Shown: one piece after another, positions 1-8,298 of the stretch | Position numbering within the stretch: position 1 is the first letter of the stretch | How the letters are laid out: each line of letters opens with the position of its first letter | Assembly (NCBI GenBank): GCA_963728475.1 | Contig: CAVSKL010000002.1 | Coordinates: 372,001 to 436,000, forward strand | From: CAVSKL01 sp963728475 [NCBI: Candidatus Eiseniibacteriota bacterium] | GTDB lineage: Bacteria > Eisenbacteria > RBG-16-71-46 > JABDJR01 | DNA: 64,000 bases | Direction: 5' to 3' | Notes under the pieces: model-generated | Database searches by the model: none | What the model saw: the letters and a program-made list of their open reading frames with translations, nothing else | Told to the model about the DNA's origin: nothing | Translations under genes and position numbers: made by a program

Positions 1-692
1 CCGACGGGAGCCCGGACCGGGCGCGGGCGGCCGGAGCGCGGGTGGTGGCGCTGGCTCCGGAGCGGTTCACCCACGCGGTGAGCACCAACCTGGGGTTCCG
101 CGAGGCGCGGGGGGAGCTGGTGGCCATGCTCAGCCAGGACGCCTTTCCGGTGGGTCCCCGCTGGCTGGAGCGCTTGACCGCGCCCTTCGCCGACGCCTCG
201 GTGGCGGCCGCGTTCGGCCGCCAGCTGCCCCGGCCCGCCTGTTTCCCGGTGGAGCGCTGGGAGCTGGAACGCAACTACCCGGAAACGGGGACCCCGGCCG
301 CAGTCTACAGCAACGTCAACTCCGCCGCCCGGCGATCGGTGTGGGCCGAGCGCCCCTTCGACGAGGGGGTGGCGATTGCCGAGGACCGGTTCTGGGCGCT
401 GGCGGTGCGGGAACGGGGGCTCCGCGTGGTATACGTCCCCGGGGCCGCCGTGATTCACTCCCACCGGTACACCCTCCGCCAGGTCTACGCGCGCTGCCGG
501 GCCGAAGCGCGCGCGCGGGCCCGGGCGGAAGGGGTGCGGGAGGGATGGAACGTCCTGGTGAAGGGGTGGCCACGACAGACCGCGCGGGACGCGGCCCGGC
601 TCCGGGCGGAGGGGGAGCTGGGAGCGTGGCCGCGCGCCGCGCTCTACCGTTTCGCCCAGCTCGCGGGCATCGTGGCCGGGGGACGGGCGTGA
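1..692 (+). CDS. Family 2 glycosyltransferase, C-terminal part (5' end outside window)
   Basis: Probably transfers a sugar from a nucleotide-activated donor during surface polysaccharide assembly. The frame is open from base 3, and the first visible codons read DGSPD, which resembles the nucleotide-binding D-G-S-x-D stretch of GT-A enzymes. It continues through a N-L-G-x3-A-R-G-E-L block and SQDA, close to rhamnosyltransferase-like GT2 proteins, where the acidic residue of QDA helps bind the metal-nucleotide. About 229 residues are visible and the N-terminal Rossmann strand is missing. Its stop overlaps the next GTG start by 4 bp, so it opens a translationally coupled operon. Donor and acceptor cannot be told from sequence. 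Confidence 0.85.
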   Translation, partial: DGSPDRARAAGARVVALAPERFTHAVSTNLGFREARGELVAMLSQDAFPVGPRWLERLTAPFADASVAAAFGRQLPRPACFPVERWELERNYPETGTPAAVYSNVNSAARRSVWAERPFDEGVAIAEDRFWALAVRERGLRVVYVPGAAVIHSHRYTLRQVYARCRAEARARARAEGVREGWNVLVKGWPRQTARDAARLRAEGELGAWPRAALYRFAQLAGIVAGGRA

Positions 693-1795
693 GGCCTTTT
701 ACCGCGGAAGCGGGGGCGGACGCCGAGGCGCGGGTGGCGGCCGACCTCGAGCGCGTGGTGGAAGCGGTGCGAGTGGAGGCCGCCGGCGACGCCCTCACCG
801 CGGTGGTGCTCCTGGGCGGCTACGCCCGCGGGGACGGCGCGGTGGTGAGCGTCCCCGACGGTTCCCTTCGCGGCTTCAACGATTACGACCTGCTCCTGGT
901 CTTCGCCCGGCCGCCGCGCCGGCCCGAACGCTACGCCGAACTCTCGCGCCGCCTGGCCGCCGAGCTTGAGATCGACTTCGTGGACCTGGGGCTGGCGTCG
1001 AACCGCGACCTGGAACGCGCCGCGCCCACCCTCTTCTGGTACGAGCTGGGCGAGTCCCACCGGGTGCTCTGGCCGGCGGGAGGCGCCGGCCTCCGGTTTC
1101 CCCGGTTCCCCCTGGAGGCGCTCGATCCGCTGGAAGGGCCCCGCCTCCTCCTGAATCGCGGCCTGGCCGCGGTGTGGGGGGCGCTCCGCCTCTGGTCCAC
1201 CGGGGCTCCCGGAAACGGCCCCCCCTCCGGCGACCCCGCGGTCCTCCGCTTCACCGCCATCGCCGCCCACAAGGCGGTCCTGGCCGCGGGGGACGCGGCG
1301 CTCCTCCGCGCCCGGGCCTACCGGTTGCGGCAGGAGGAGCGGCTGGAGGTCCTCACCGGCCGGCCGGAGCTGCGCAGCTGGGCCGCCCCCGGATTCCTGG
1401 AGTCCTACGCCGAGGCCTCGGCGTTCCGGCGCCGGCCCCGGATCGGCGGCCCCGTCGAGGTCGCCGAACTCTGGTGGCGGGCGCGGCGGCACCACGAAGC
1501 CGGCTTCCGCGCGGCGGAGGAGGTGCGCCTGGCCGCCCCCATCCCCGCCTGGAGCGCCCACCGCCGCCTGCTCCAGCGCCGGCTCCTGCGCTCGACGGTG
1601 GCTCACCCGCGGCCCGCGGCGGGGGCGGCGCGGCGGTGGCTCCGCACCGGAACCTGGCTCCGCCCCGAGGAGCGCTTCTTCCTGGCCCTTCCCGGCCTCT
1701 ACTACGTCTCCCGTCCGGCGGGGAGCCCCGCGCCGGAACGCGCCGCGGCCTGGCGCCGCCGGGCCGAGGGGACGGTGGCCGCGTGGCACCGGTGA
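689..1795 (+). CDS. Nucleotidyltransferase-fold protein, function unknown
   Basis: 368 residues from a GTG that overlaps the upstream stop (GTGA). The N-terminal part has a GGYARGDG motif followed by an N-D-Y-D-L-L-L-V-F strand. This is the G-G/S...D-x-D pattern of the polymerase-beta-type nucleotidyltransferase superfamily. The rest is Arg- and Ala-rich and probably helical, and I do not recognise it. Its place inside a polysaccharide operon suggests nucleotidyl transfer to a sugar, lipid or protein, but that is inference. The 4-bp overlap with the next gene implies stoichiometric expression with a phosphatase-fold protein. Its substrate is unknown. Confidence 0.6.
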   Translation: MRPFTAEAGADAEARVAADLERVVEAVRVEAAGDALTAVVLLGGYARGDGAVVSVPDGSLRGFNDYDLLLVFARPPRRPERYAELSRRLAAELEIDFVDLGLASNRDLERAAPTLFWYELGESHRVLWPAGGAGLRFPRFPLEALDPLEGPRLLLNRGLAAVWGALRLWSTGAPGNGPPSGDPAVLRFTAIAAHKAVLAAGDAALLRARAYRLRQEERLEVLTGRPELRSWAAPGFLESYAEASAFRRRPRIGGPVEVAELWWRARRHHEAGFRAAEEVRLAAPIPAWSAHRRLLQRRLLRSTVAHPRPAAGAARRWLRTGTWLRPEERFFLALPGLYYVSRPAGSPAPERAAAWRRRAEGTVAAWHR

Positions 1796-2931
1796 GCGCG
1801 CCCCGCCGCCAGCTCATCCTGCTCGTGGACGCCCTGGGGTGGCTCACCGTGGAGCGCACGCGCTTCCTGGCCGAGCGGCTTCCCTTCCGCCGCCGGCTCA
1901 CCACGGTGTTCGGCTACAGCAGCACCGCGGTGCCGTCGCTGTTGACCGGGGCGTGGCCGGTGGAGCACGGGCACTGGTTCCTGTTCCGCCGCGCCTTCGG
2001 GCGCTCTCCGTTCCGGGAGGCGGGGCTGGTGGCGCGGCTGGGCGGGCTCGGCGACCGCTGGCGGGTGCGGGTGCGGCTCCAGGAACACTGGCGGCGCCGG
2101 GCGAACATCCGGGGCTACTTCAGCCTCTACAACGTTCCCATGTCGGTCCTGGGGGAGCTCGCCCCGGTCGAGATCGCCGACACCTGGGCCCCCGGCGCCT
2201 TTCCCGCCACCCCCACCCTGGTGGACGAGCTGGCCCGCCGCGGCGAGCCCTTCCACGTCTCCGACTGGCGCGTGCCCGACGAGGAGAAAGTGGAACGCGC
2301 GATGGCCGCGCTCGACGCCGGCCGTCCCCGTACCGTGCTGCTCTATCTCACCGAGATCGACTCCGTCCAGCACCGGGTGGGCCCGGTCCATCCCGAACTG
2401 GACGAGGCGCTGGAACGGCTGGGGGGGCGGGTGGTGAGCCTCCTCCATCGGATGGAGAGGGACGGCCCGGTGGGAGTGACCCTCTTCTCGGACCACGGGA
2501 TGACCCCGGTCACCTCCGGCCGCGATCTTCTGGGGGCCCTGGCCGCCGCCGGGCTGGCCCGGGGACGCGACTACCAGGGATTCTTCGATTCCACCGTGGC
2601 CCGCTTCTGGAATCTGCGTGACCGCGACCGCCTGGAGCGGGTGCTCCGCGGCCAGAGCTGGGGCCGGATTCTCGCCGACCACGAGCTTCGCGAGTGGGGG
2701 GTGCTCTTCCCCGGCCGCGACTACGGCGATCTGCTCTTTCTGGCCGGGCCGGGGGCGCTCATTCTTCCCAGCGATATGGGCCGGGAATCCCTGGCCGCCA
2801 TGCACGGCTACGATCCCGCCGACCCCACCTCCGACGCCTGCCTCCTCGCCGACCGGGAGCTGCCGCTGGCCGCCGGCCACATCACCGCGGTGCTCCCCGC
2901 GCTCAAGTCCCGCCTGGAGGAGGGCCGGTGA
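1792..2931 (+). CDS. Alkaline phosphatase superfamily protein (phosphodiesterase/nucleotide pyrophosphatase-like)
   Basis: 379 residues. The GTG start overlaps the previous stop by 4 bp (another in-frame GTG lies at 1783). Metal-site motifs of the type I phosphodiesterase/phosphoglycerate mutase fold are visible: LLVDALG at the N-terminus, a Y-S-S-T-A segment with a candidate nucleophilic Thr/Ser, Y-L-T-E-I-D-S-V-Q-H in the middle and FSDHGM further on. Family members hydrolyse phosphodiester or phosphomonoester bonds on two metals. In polysaccharide loci they may act on sugar nucleotides or transfer phospho-groups to glycans. No signal peptide is obvious, so a cytoplasmic location is likely. 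Specificity is unknown. Confidence 0.72.
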   Translation: MSAPRRQLILLVDALGWLTVERTRFLAERLPFRRRLTTVFGYSSTAVPSLLTGAWPVEHGHWFLFRRAFGRSPFREAGLVARLGGLGDRWRVRVRLQEHWRRRANIRGYFSLYNVPMSVLGELAPVEIADTWAPGAFPATPTLVDELARRGEPFHVSDWRVPDEEKVERAMAALDAGRPRTVLLYLTEIDSVQHRVGPVHPELDEALERLGGRVVSLLHRMERDGPVGVTLFSDHGMTPVTSGRDLLGALAAAGLARGRDYQGFFDSTVARFWNLRDRDRLERVLRGQSWGRILADHELREWGVLFPGRDYGDLLFLAGPGALILPSDMGRESLAAMHGYDPADPTSDACLLADRELPLAAGHITAVLPALKSRLEEGR

Positions 2932-4475
2932 GCGAGCAGGATCACGTCCAGAAGCTGGGGGGAGCGCTGGGGTGGGGGGTGGCCGCGCGGATGGCGCGGA
3001 TGGGGCTGGGCCTGGCCGGCTCGGTCCTGGTCGTCCGGGGTCTCGGCGCCTACGACTACGGCATCCTGGCCGTGGTTCGCACCGTGCTCGGGTTCGTGGG
3101 AATCGTGGTGGGGGCCGGCCTCACTCAGGGGCTCCTCCGCTACCTCCCCGCCTGGCGGCTGGGCAAGCGCCGCGACGCCGTGCGCCGGACTCTGGCCGCT
3201 ACCCTGGGGGTGCAGGCGGCGCTGTGGGTGATGGTGGCGGCGCTGTTCGCGGTGGCGCGCCCGTGGGTGGGGGAGCTGAGCAAGCCGGCGGTGGCCGGCC
3301 TCCTGGTCCTCGGGGCGCTGCTGATCCTGCCCGAGGTGCTGGGCAACACCGCCACCCAGATCGCCAACGCCTACTACGACTCGCGCGCGGTGAGCCTGGC
3401 GGTGGTGGTCGCCACCGTGACCTACGTGGGCGTGGTGGCGTGGTTGATCGCCCGGGGATGGGGGGTGGCGGGGGTGCTGGTGGCGTCGGCGGTCTCCAAC
3501 GCGGTGCTGGCGGTCTGGCTCCTGAGGCGGGTGCCGCGCTACCTGGCCGCCACCGCGACCGGGGGCGGCGGGCGGCCGGTTCCGGATCCCGGGCTGGGCC
3601 GGGTGCTGCGCTACTCGATCCCCTTCCTGGCCATCGGGCTCCTGAACCTCATCACCTGGCGCCAGAGCGAGGTGCTGTTCCTGGGCCACTTCCGGGGGGC
3701 CGCCGCGGCCGGCTTCTTCGACCTCGCCTACCGGGTGCCGCAGATGATCCTGGAGTTCGTGCCCGGAGCGATCTGGCCCCTGGTCATGGCCGGGTTCTCC
3801 GAGGTCTATACCCGCGACCGCGACGCCTTGCAGAGGGGGACCGCCGCGTACTATAAACTCCTCTTCCTTCTGGTCGCCCCGCTTTCGGTGGGAGGGGTTC
3901 TGGTGGGGGACATCGCGGTCCGGCTCCTCTACGGGGGCGACTTCGCCGCCTCCGGAGTGATCTGCCAGGTGTTCTTCTTCATCTTCAGCGTGTCGTTTCT
4001 CTCGACGCCGCTCAGCATGGTGTTGTACGTGGTGGAACGGCCCTTCGCCGGCCTCCTCATCTATCTGGTCAACGCGGTCCTCAACGTGGGGCTGGACCTC
4101 CTGCTCATTCCGCGCCTGGGGCTTTGGGGCGCGGTGATCCCGGTATCCCTGGTGATCCTGTTCTCGCCGCTCCCGTACCTGTGGGCGATCCGCCGGGCGG
4201 GGATCTCGCTTCGCCTGCCGTGGGGTTTCCTGGGGCGGATCTACGGGGCCTCGGGGATGATGCTGCTCCTGTGGCCGCTCCGGGGCCGGGTGGCGGGGCC
4301 GGCGGGGCTGGCGCTGTTCATCCTCGCCGGCACGGTGCTGTTCGCGGGGGGCCTCCGGATCTTCCGGGTGCTGGGTCCGGAGGAGCGGACCCTGATCCGG
4401 CGGGTGAACCCCGCGGCCTGGGCCTGGCTGAAGCCGGTGGCCGCCGTGCGGGGCGGAGGAAGGGGGGAGCCGTGA
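2928..4475 (+). CDS. Oligosaccharide flippase, Wzx/MVF type
   Basis: 515 residues from a GTG that overlaps the previous stop. It has about 12-14 hydrophobic segments and starts with a short polar head and a G-W-G-x-A-x-R-x3-M segment. The conserved L-G-A-Y-D-Y-G-I-L-A region and the later R-x-S-E-V-L-F-L-G-H segment are typical of the polysaccharide-biosynthesis flippases (MOP superfamily). Such proteins move undecaprenyl-linked oligosaccharides across the inner membrane for assembly outside. Its position after glycosyltransferase genes and next to a DPM1-like GT2 supports this. Length is normal for Wzx. The transported glycan is unknown. Confidence 0.85.
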   Translation: MSEQDHVQKLGGALGWGVAARMARMGLGLAGSVLVVRGLGAYDYGILAVVRTVLGFVGIVVGAGLTQGLLRYLPAWRLGKRRDAVRRTLAATLGVQAALWVMVAALFAVARPWVGELSKPAVAGLLVLGALLILPEVLGNTATQIANAYYDSRAVSLAVVVATVTYVGVVAWLIARGWGVAGVLVASAVSNAVLAVWLLRRVPRYLAATATGGGGRPVPDPGLGRVLRYSIPFLAIGLLNLITWRQSEVLFLGHFRGAAAAGFFDLAYRVPQMILEFVPGAIWPLVMAGFSEVYTRDRDALQRGTAAYYKLLFLLVAPLSVGGVLVGDIAVRLLYGGDFAASGVICQVFFFIFSVSFLSTPLSMVLYVVERPFAGLLIYLVNAVLNVGLDLLLIPRLGLWGAVIPVSLVILFSPLPYLWAIRRAGISLRLPWGFLGRIYGASGMMLLLWPLRGRVAGPAGLALFILAGTVLFAGGLRIFRVLGPEERTLIRRVNPAAWAWLKPVAAVRGGGRGEP

Positions 4476-5362
4476 CCGGGAACCCGGTACCGGACCGCCC
4501 CGGGCTCTCGGTGGTGGTCCCCGCCTTCAACGAGGCCGGCGTGGTGGGGCCGGTGCTCGACGCCCTCCTCGCCGAACTCCGGCGGCTCGGGATCCCGCAC
4601 CGGGTGATCGTGGTCGACGACGGCTCCGGGGACGGGACCCGGGAGGTGCTCGCCGCCCGCGACGACGTGCGGGTCCTGCGCCACCCGGTGAACCGGGGGT
4701 ACGGGGCCTCGCTCAAGACCGGGATCGCGGCGGCGGAACACGACCGCGTGCTCTTCTACGACGCGGACGGCCAGTTCCGTCCCCAGGACATCGAAGCGCT
4801 CTACACCGAGGCCCTGGAAGCGGACATGGCCACCGGCCGGCGGGGGGCCGACTCCGACGCCCCCTGGCTGCGCCGGCCCGGGAAGCGGATCCTCTCCCTC
4901 ACCGCGAACTACCTGGCCCGCCGGCGGATTCCCGACCTCAACTGCGGGTTCCGGGTCGTGCGCCGGGAGCATCTGGTCCGCTACGCGCACCTCCTTCCCG
5001 ACGGTTTTTCCGCCTCCACCACCCTCACCCTCCTCATGGTGAAGGGGGGCTACGACGTGCGGTTCGTTCCGGTGCGGATCGAGCGCCGGGTGGGCACGAG
5101 CTCGGTCAACGTGCTCTCGGACGGGTTCGACACCCTCATGCTCATCGTGCGGCTGATCACCCTCCTCGATCCGCTCCGCGTCTTCCTGCCCGCCAGCGCC
5201 GTCTTCTTCGCCGCCGGCTTCCTGTGGGGGACCCGCTATTTCCTGGTCGGCCGCGGCCTCTCGGTAGCCACCCTCTTCCTGTTCATCTCCGGGGTGCTGA
5301 CCTTCCTGATCGGGCTCCTCGCCGATCAGGTGTCGGCGCTCCGCCGCGAGTACCACCAGTAG
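4472..5362 (+). CDS. Polyprenyl-phosphate glycosyltransferase, DPM1-like GT2
   Basis: 296 residues with a GTG start overlapping the previous stop. The GT-A motifs are complete: VVVPAFNE, VVDDGSGDGT and the metal-binding Y-D-A-D-G-Q. The C-terminus has two predicted membrane helices (starting F-L-P-A-S-A-V-F-F and V-A-T-L-F-L-F), as in the DPM1/GtrB/ArnC group. Such enzymes load hexose or aminosugar onto polyprenyl phosphate on the cytoplasmic face. The two PMT-like membrane proteins elsewhere in the window are plausible users of such a lipid donor, but this is inference. The next gene's ATG follows the stop directly. Confidence 0.85.
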   Translation: MTGNPVPDRPGLSVVVPAFNEAGVVGPVLDALLAELRRLGIPHRVIVVDDGSGDGTREVLAARDDVRVLRHPVNRGYGASLKTGIAAAEHDRVLFYDADGQFRPQDIEALYTEALEADMATGRRGADSDAPWLRRPGKRILSLTANYLARRRIPDLNCGFRVVRREHLVRYAHLLPDGFSASTTLTLLMVKGGYDVRFVPVRIERRVGTSSVNVLSDGFDTLMLIVRLITLLDPLRVFLPASAVFFAAGFLWGTRYFLVGRGLSVATLFLFISGVLTFLIGLLADQVSALRREYHQ

Positions 5363-7309
5363 ATGTGCGGCATCGCGGGCATCGTGGAACGGGACCGGAG
5401 CCGGCGCCCCGACGAGGGGGCGCTGCGGCGGATGGTGGAGGTGCTCCATCACCGGGGGCCCGACTCGGGGGGGATGGTGGCGGTGGGCCCGGCCGGGTTG
5501 GGTATGCGGCGGCTGGCGGTCATCGATCCCGCCGGGGGCGGGCAGCCCATGTCGGACGAGGCCGGCGAGGCCTGGGTCGTCTACAACGGCGAGATCTACA
5601 ACTTCCGCGAGCTGGCCCGGGACCTGGAGGCGGGCGGGGTGCATCTCCGCACCCGCTCCGACACCGAGGTTCTGCTCCGCCTCTTCCAGCGCCACGGCCC
5701 GGACTGCGTGCGCTTCCTGAACGGGATGTTCGCCTTCGCCGCCTACGACCGGCGGCGGAACCTGCTGCTCCTGGCCCGCGACCGGCTGGGGATCAAGCCG
5801 CTCTACTACCGGCTGGACCCCGACCGGCTCCGCTTCGGCTCCGAGGTTAAGGCGATCCTCGCCGACCCGCGGGTGCCGCGGGAGATCGATCCCCAGGCGG
5901 TCCACGACTTCCTCGCCTTCAACTACATGCCCGCGCCCCAGACCGCGCTGAAGGGAGTGCGGCAGCTCGAGCCCGGACACCGGCTGGTCCTGGAGAACGG
6001 CCGGGAGCGGATCGAGCGGTACTGGGAGCTCCGCTACGAGCCGGAGCGGACCCGTCCGGAGGAGTACTGGGTGGGCGCGGTGCGCGATTCCCTCGAGGCC
6101 TCGGTAAAACGGCGCCTGGTTTCCGACGTTCCCTTCGGCGCCTTCCTCTCCGGAGGGATCGACTCCAGCGCGGTGGTGGCGTTCATGTCCCGCCACCTCG
6201 ACCGGCCGGTGAAGACCTTCTCGATCGGGTTCCGGGAGCCGTCCTACAGCGAGCTGGACCAGGCCGGCATCGCCGCCCGCGCCTTCGGCACCGAGCACCA
6301 CGAGCTGGTGGTGGAGCCGGACGTGGCGGACCTGGTGCCGCGGCTGGTCTGGCATTCCGACGAGCCCTCGGGCGACTCCTCGGCCATTCCCGTCTACCTG
6401 GTGTCCGAGCTGGCCCGCCGCCACGTGACCATGGCGCTGTCCGGCGACGGCGGGGATGAGCTCTTCGCCGGCTATGAGACCTATCAGGCCCATCACTGGC
6501 GGCGCGCCTACCGGCGGATCCCGCGGCTGGTGCGGAGCGGGCTCCTCCGCCCTCTGGTGGAGAGCCTCCCGCCGTCGTCGCGGAAGTCGAGCCTGGAGTC
6601 CAAGGCCAAGCGCTTCGTCCGGGGGGCCGAGCTTTCTTCCGAGCGCTCCCACTATTCCTGGCGGAACATCATGGACGACGCCCTGCGCGCCGATCTCTAC
6701 GCCCCCGGGTTCGCCGCGGGGTTCACCCCCCTCGATTCGTTCCGGTTCTACCGGGAGCACTTCGACCGGTCCCGGGGCTGGGACCCGCTGGACCGGATGC
6801 TCCACGTCGACACCGGCTTCTATCTTCCCAACGACATGCTGGTGAAGGTGGACCGCATGTCTATGGCCTGCTCGCTGGAGGTCCGGGTGCCGTATTTGGA
6901 TCACACCCTGGTGGAACTCGCCGCCCGCATTCCACCCGAGATCAAGTTCAAGGGCCGGGAGAAGAAGGCGCTCCTGAAGCGCGCGCTCCGCGGCATGGTC
7001 CCCGACGTTCTCCTCGACCAGCCCAAGAAAGGGTTCAACGTGCCGATCCCCATCTGGCTCCGGGGGCCGCTGGCCCCGCTGGCCCGCGAGACCCTGGGCC
7101 CGGAGCGCCAGCGGCGCATGGGCCTCTTCCGCCCCGAGGCGGTGACCCGGCTCCTCGAGGAGCATCTTTCCGGCCGCCGGGACCATTCCTTCCCCCTCTG
7201 GGGCCTCCTCACCCTGAGCCTGTGGCACGAGATCTTCCTGGAGGGGGGCGAGCGGCGGTTCCAGAGCCCGCCGGCGGAACCGGCGAGGACGGTGGAGGCG
7301 CCGGTATGA
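5363..7309 (+). CDS. asnB: Asparagine synthase (glutamine-hydrolysing), surface-polysaccharide type
   Basis: 648 residues. The ATG follows the previous stop with no gap and gives Met-Cys-Gly, so Cys2 becomes the N-terminal nucleophile of the class II glutaminase domain (about residues 1-210). The synthetase domain carries the ATP pyrophosphatase loop SGGIDSS (about residue 265) and the later SGDGGDELF motif. The length and the placement among glycosyltransferases resemble AsnB-like amidotransferases of polysaccharide and exosortase-associated loci. There they may amidate sugar carboxylates rather than make free asparagine. No exosortase is visible here. The family call is firm and the substrate is open. 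Confidence 0.9.
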   Translation: MCGIAGIVERDRSRRPDEGALRRMVEVLHHRGPDSGGMVAVGPAGLGMRRLAVIDPAGGGQPMSDEAGEAWVVYNGEIYNFRELARDLEAGGVHLRTRSDTEVLLRLFQRHGPDCVRFLNGMFAFAAYDRRRNLLLLARDRLGIKPLYYRLDPDRLRFGSEVKAILADPRVPREIDPQAVHDFLAFNYMPAPQTALKGVRQLEPGHRLVLENGRERIERYWELRYEPERTRPEEYWVGAVRDSLEASVKRRLVSDVPFGAFLSGGIDSSAVVAFMSRHLDRPVKTFSIGFREPSYSELDQAGIAARAFGTEHHELVVEPDVADLVPRLVWHSDEPSGDSSAIPVYLVSELARRHVTMALSGDGGDELFAGYETYQAHHWRRAYRRIPRLVRSGLLRPLVESLPPSSRKSSLESKAKRFVRGAELSSERSHYSWRNIMDDALRADLYAPGFAAGFTPLDSFRFYREHFDRSRGWDPLDRMLHVDTGFYLPNDMLVKVDRMSMACSLEVRVPYLDHTLVELAARIPPEIKFKGREKKALLKRALRGMVPDVLLDQPKKGFNVPIPIWLRGPLAPLARETLGPERQRRMGLFRPEAVTRLLEEHLSGRRDHSFPLWGLLTLSLWHEIFLEGGERRFQSPPAEPARTVEAPV

Positions 7310-8298
7310 GGCGGCACTGGTTGACCGTGATCGGGGTGGCGATCACGGTGGTTTGCCTGTTCATCGCGTTCCGGGGGATCCACTACCGGGAGCTCATGGA
7401 CGTGTTCCGGACCACCAGGTACGTGTGGGGGGTGCCGCTGGTGGCGGCGACCCTGCTCTCCATCTGGATCCGGGCCGTGCGCTGGAAGCTCATGCTCCGC
7501 CCGGTCAAGGAGGTCGCCCTCGGCAAGGCCTACTCCGCGACCATGATCGGGTTCATGGCCAACAACGTGCTCCCCATGCGGCTGGGGGAGCTGGTCCGCG
7601 CGTACTCGGTGGGACAGAACTCCGGGGTGTCCAAGAGCAGCGCCTTCGCCACCATCGTGGTGGAGCGCGCCTTCGACCTCCTGGCCATTCTCCTCTTCCT
7701 GGGGGTCATGCTCCTTCAGTACTCGTTCGCGGCGTGGGTGCAGGTGACCGGCTACGTCGCGCTCGCCGCGTGCGTGGGCATGTTCGTGATGATGGCGCTG
7801 TTGCGTTGGAAGCGGGCGGCGACCATGCGGGTCTTCCACCGCCTGACCGCGTTCCTTCCCGCCGGGCTGGAGGCCAAGGCCAACGGCCTCATGCACCGCT
7901 TCCTGGACGGGCTCGAAGTGCTCTCCAGCGGGTCCCACGTGTTCTGGATCATCCTCCTCTCGATCCTCACCTGGCTGGCCATGGCCTCGAGCTACTTCTT
8001 CACCGGGCTCGCCTTCGATCTTCACCTGCCGCTTCACGCCAGCCTGGTGCTGGTGGTGGTGACCGCGCTGGCGGTGATGGTTCCGGCGGGCCCCGGCTAC
8101 GTCGGCACCTTCGAGGTGGGGTGCAAGTACGGGCTGCTGCTCTTCGGGGTGGGGGATAGGACCGCCCTCGCCTACGCGCTCTTTTACCACGTGGTCCAGT
8201 TCTTCCCCATCACGCTGCTCGGGTTCTACCACCTGTGGCGGGAGAACTTCTCGTTGCGGCGGGCGGTGGAGGCCGAAGAGGTCGACGAGCTCAAGTGA
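7306..8298 (+). CDS. Flippase-like membrane protein (lysylphosphatidylglycerol synthase TM region family)
   Basis: 330 residues from an ATG that overlaps the previous stop. The protein has about eight hydrophobic helices and the family hallmarks: W-I-R-A-x-R-W near the start, a N-N-V-L-P-x-R-L-G-E-L-x-R-A segment, V-V-E-R-A-F-D, and P-A-G-P-G-Y-x-G near the C-terminus. This is the UPF0104/AglD-like group that shares the membrane domain of MprF, often linked with polysaccharide and lipid-glycan operons. It probably moves or binds a lipid-linked intermediate, but no activity can be assigned. It is coupled by a 4-bp overlap to the next gene. Confidence 0.8.
   Translation: MRRHWLTVIGVAITVVCLFIAFRGIHYRELMDVFRTTRYVWGVPLVAATLLSIWIRAVRWKLMLRPVKEVALGKAYSATMIGFMANNVLPMRLGELVRAYSVGQNSGVSKSSAFATIVVERAFDLLAILLFLGVMLLQYSFAAWVQVTGYVALAACVGMFVMMALLRWKRAATMRVFHRLTAFLPAGLEAKANGLMHRFLDGLEVLSSGSHVFWIILLSILTWLAMASSYFFTGLAFDLHLPLHASLVLVVVTALAVMVPAGPGYVGTFEVGCKYGLLLFGVGDRTALAYALFYHVVQFFPITLLGFYHLWRENFSLRRAVEAEEVDELK

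Noticed and set aside
5363-7309. Exosortase/PEP-CTERM system suggested by the AsnB-like amidotransferase
   Set aside because: No exosortase, PrsK/PrsR or PEP-CTERM protein was found in the window.
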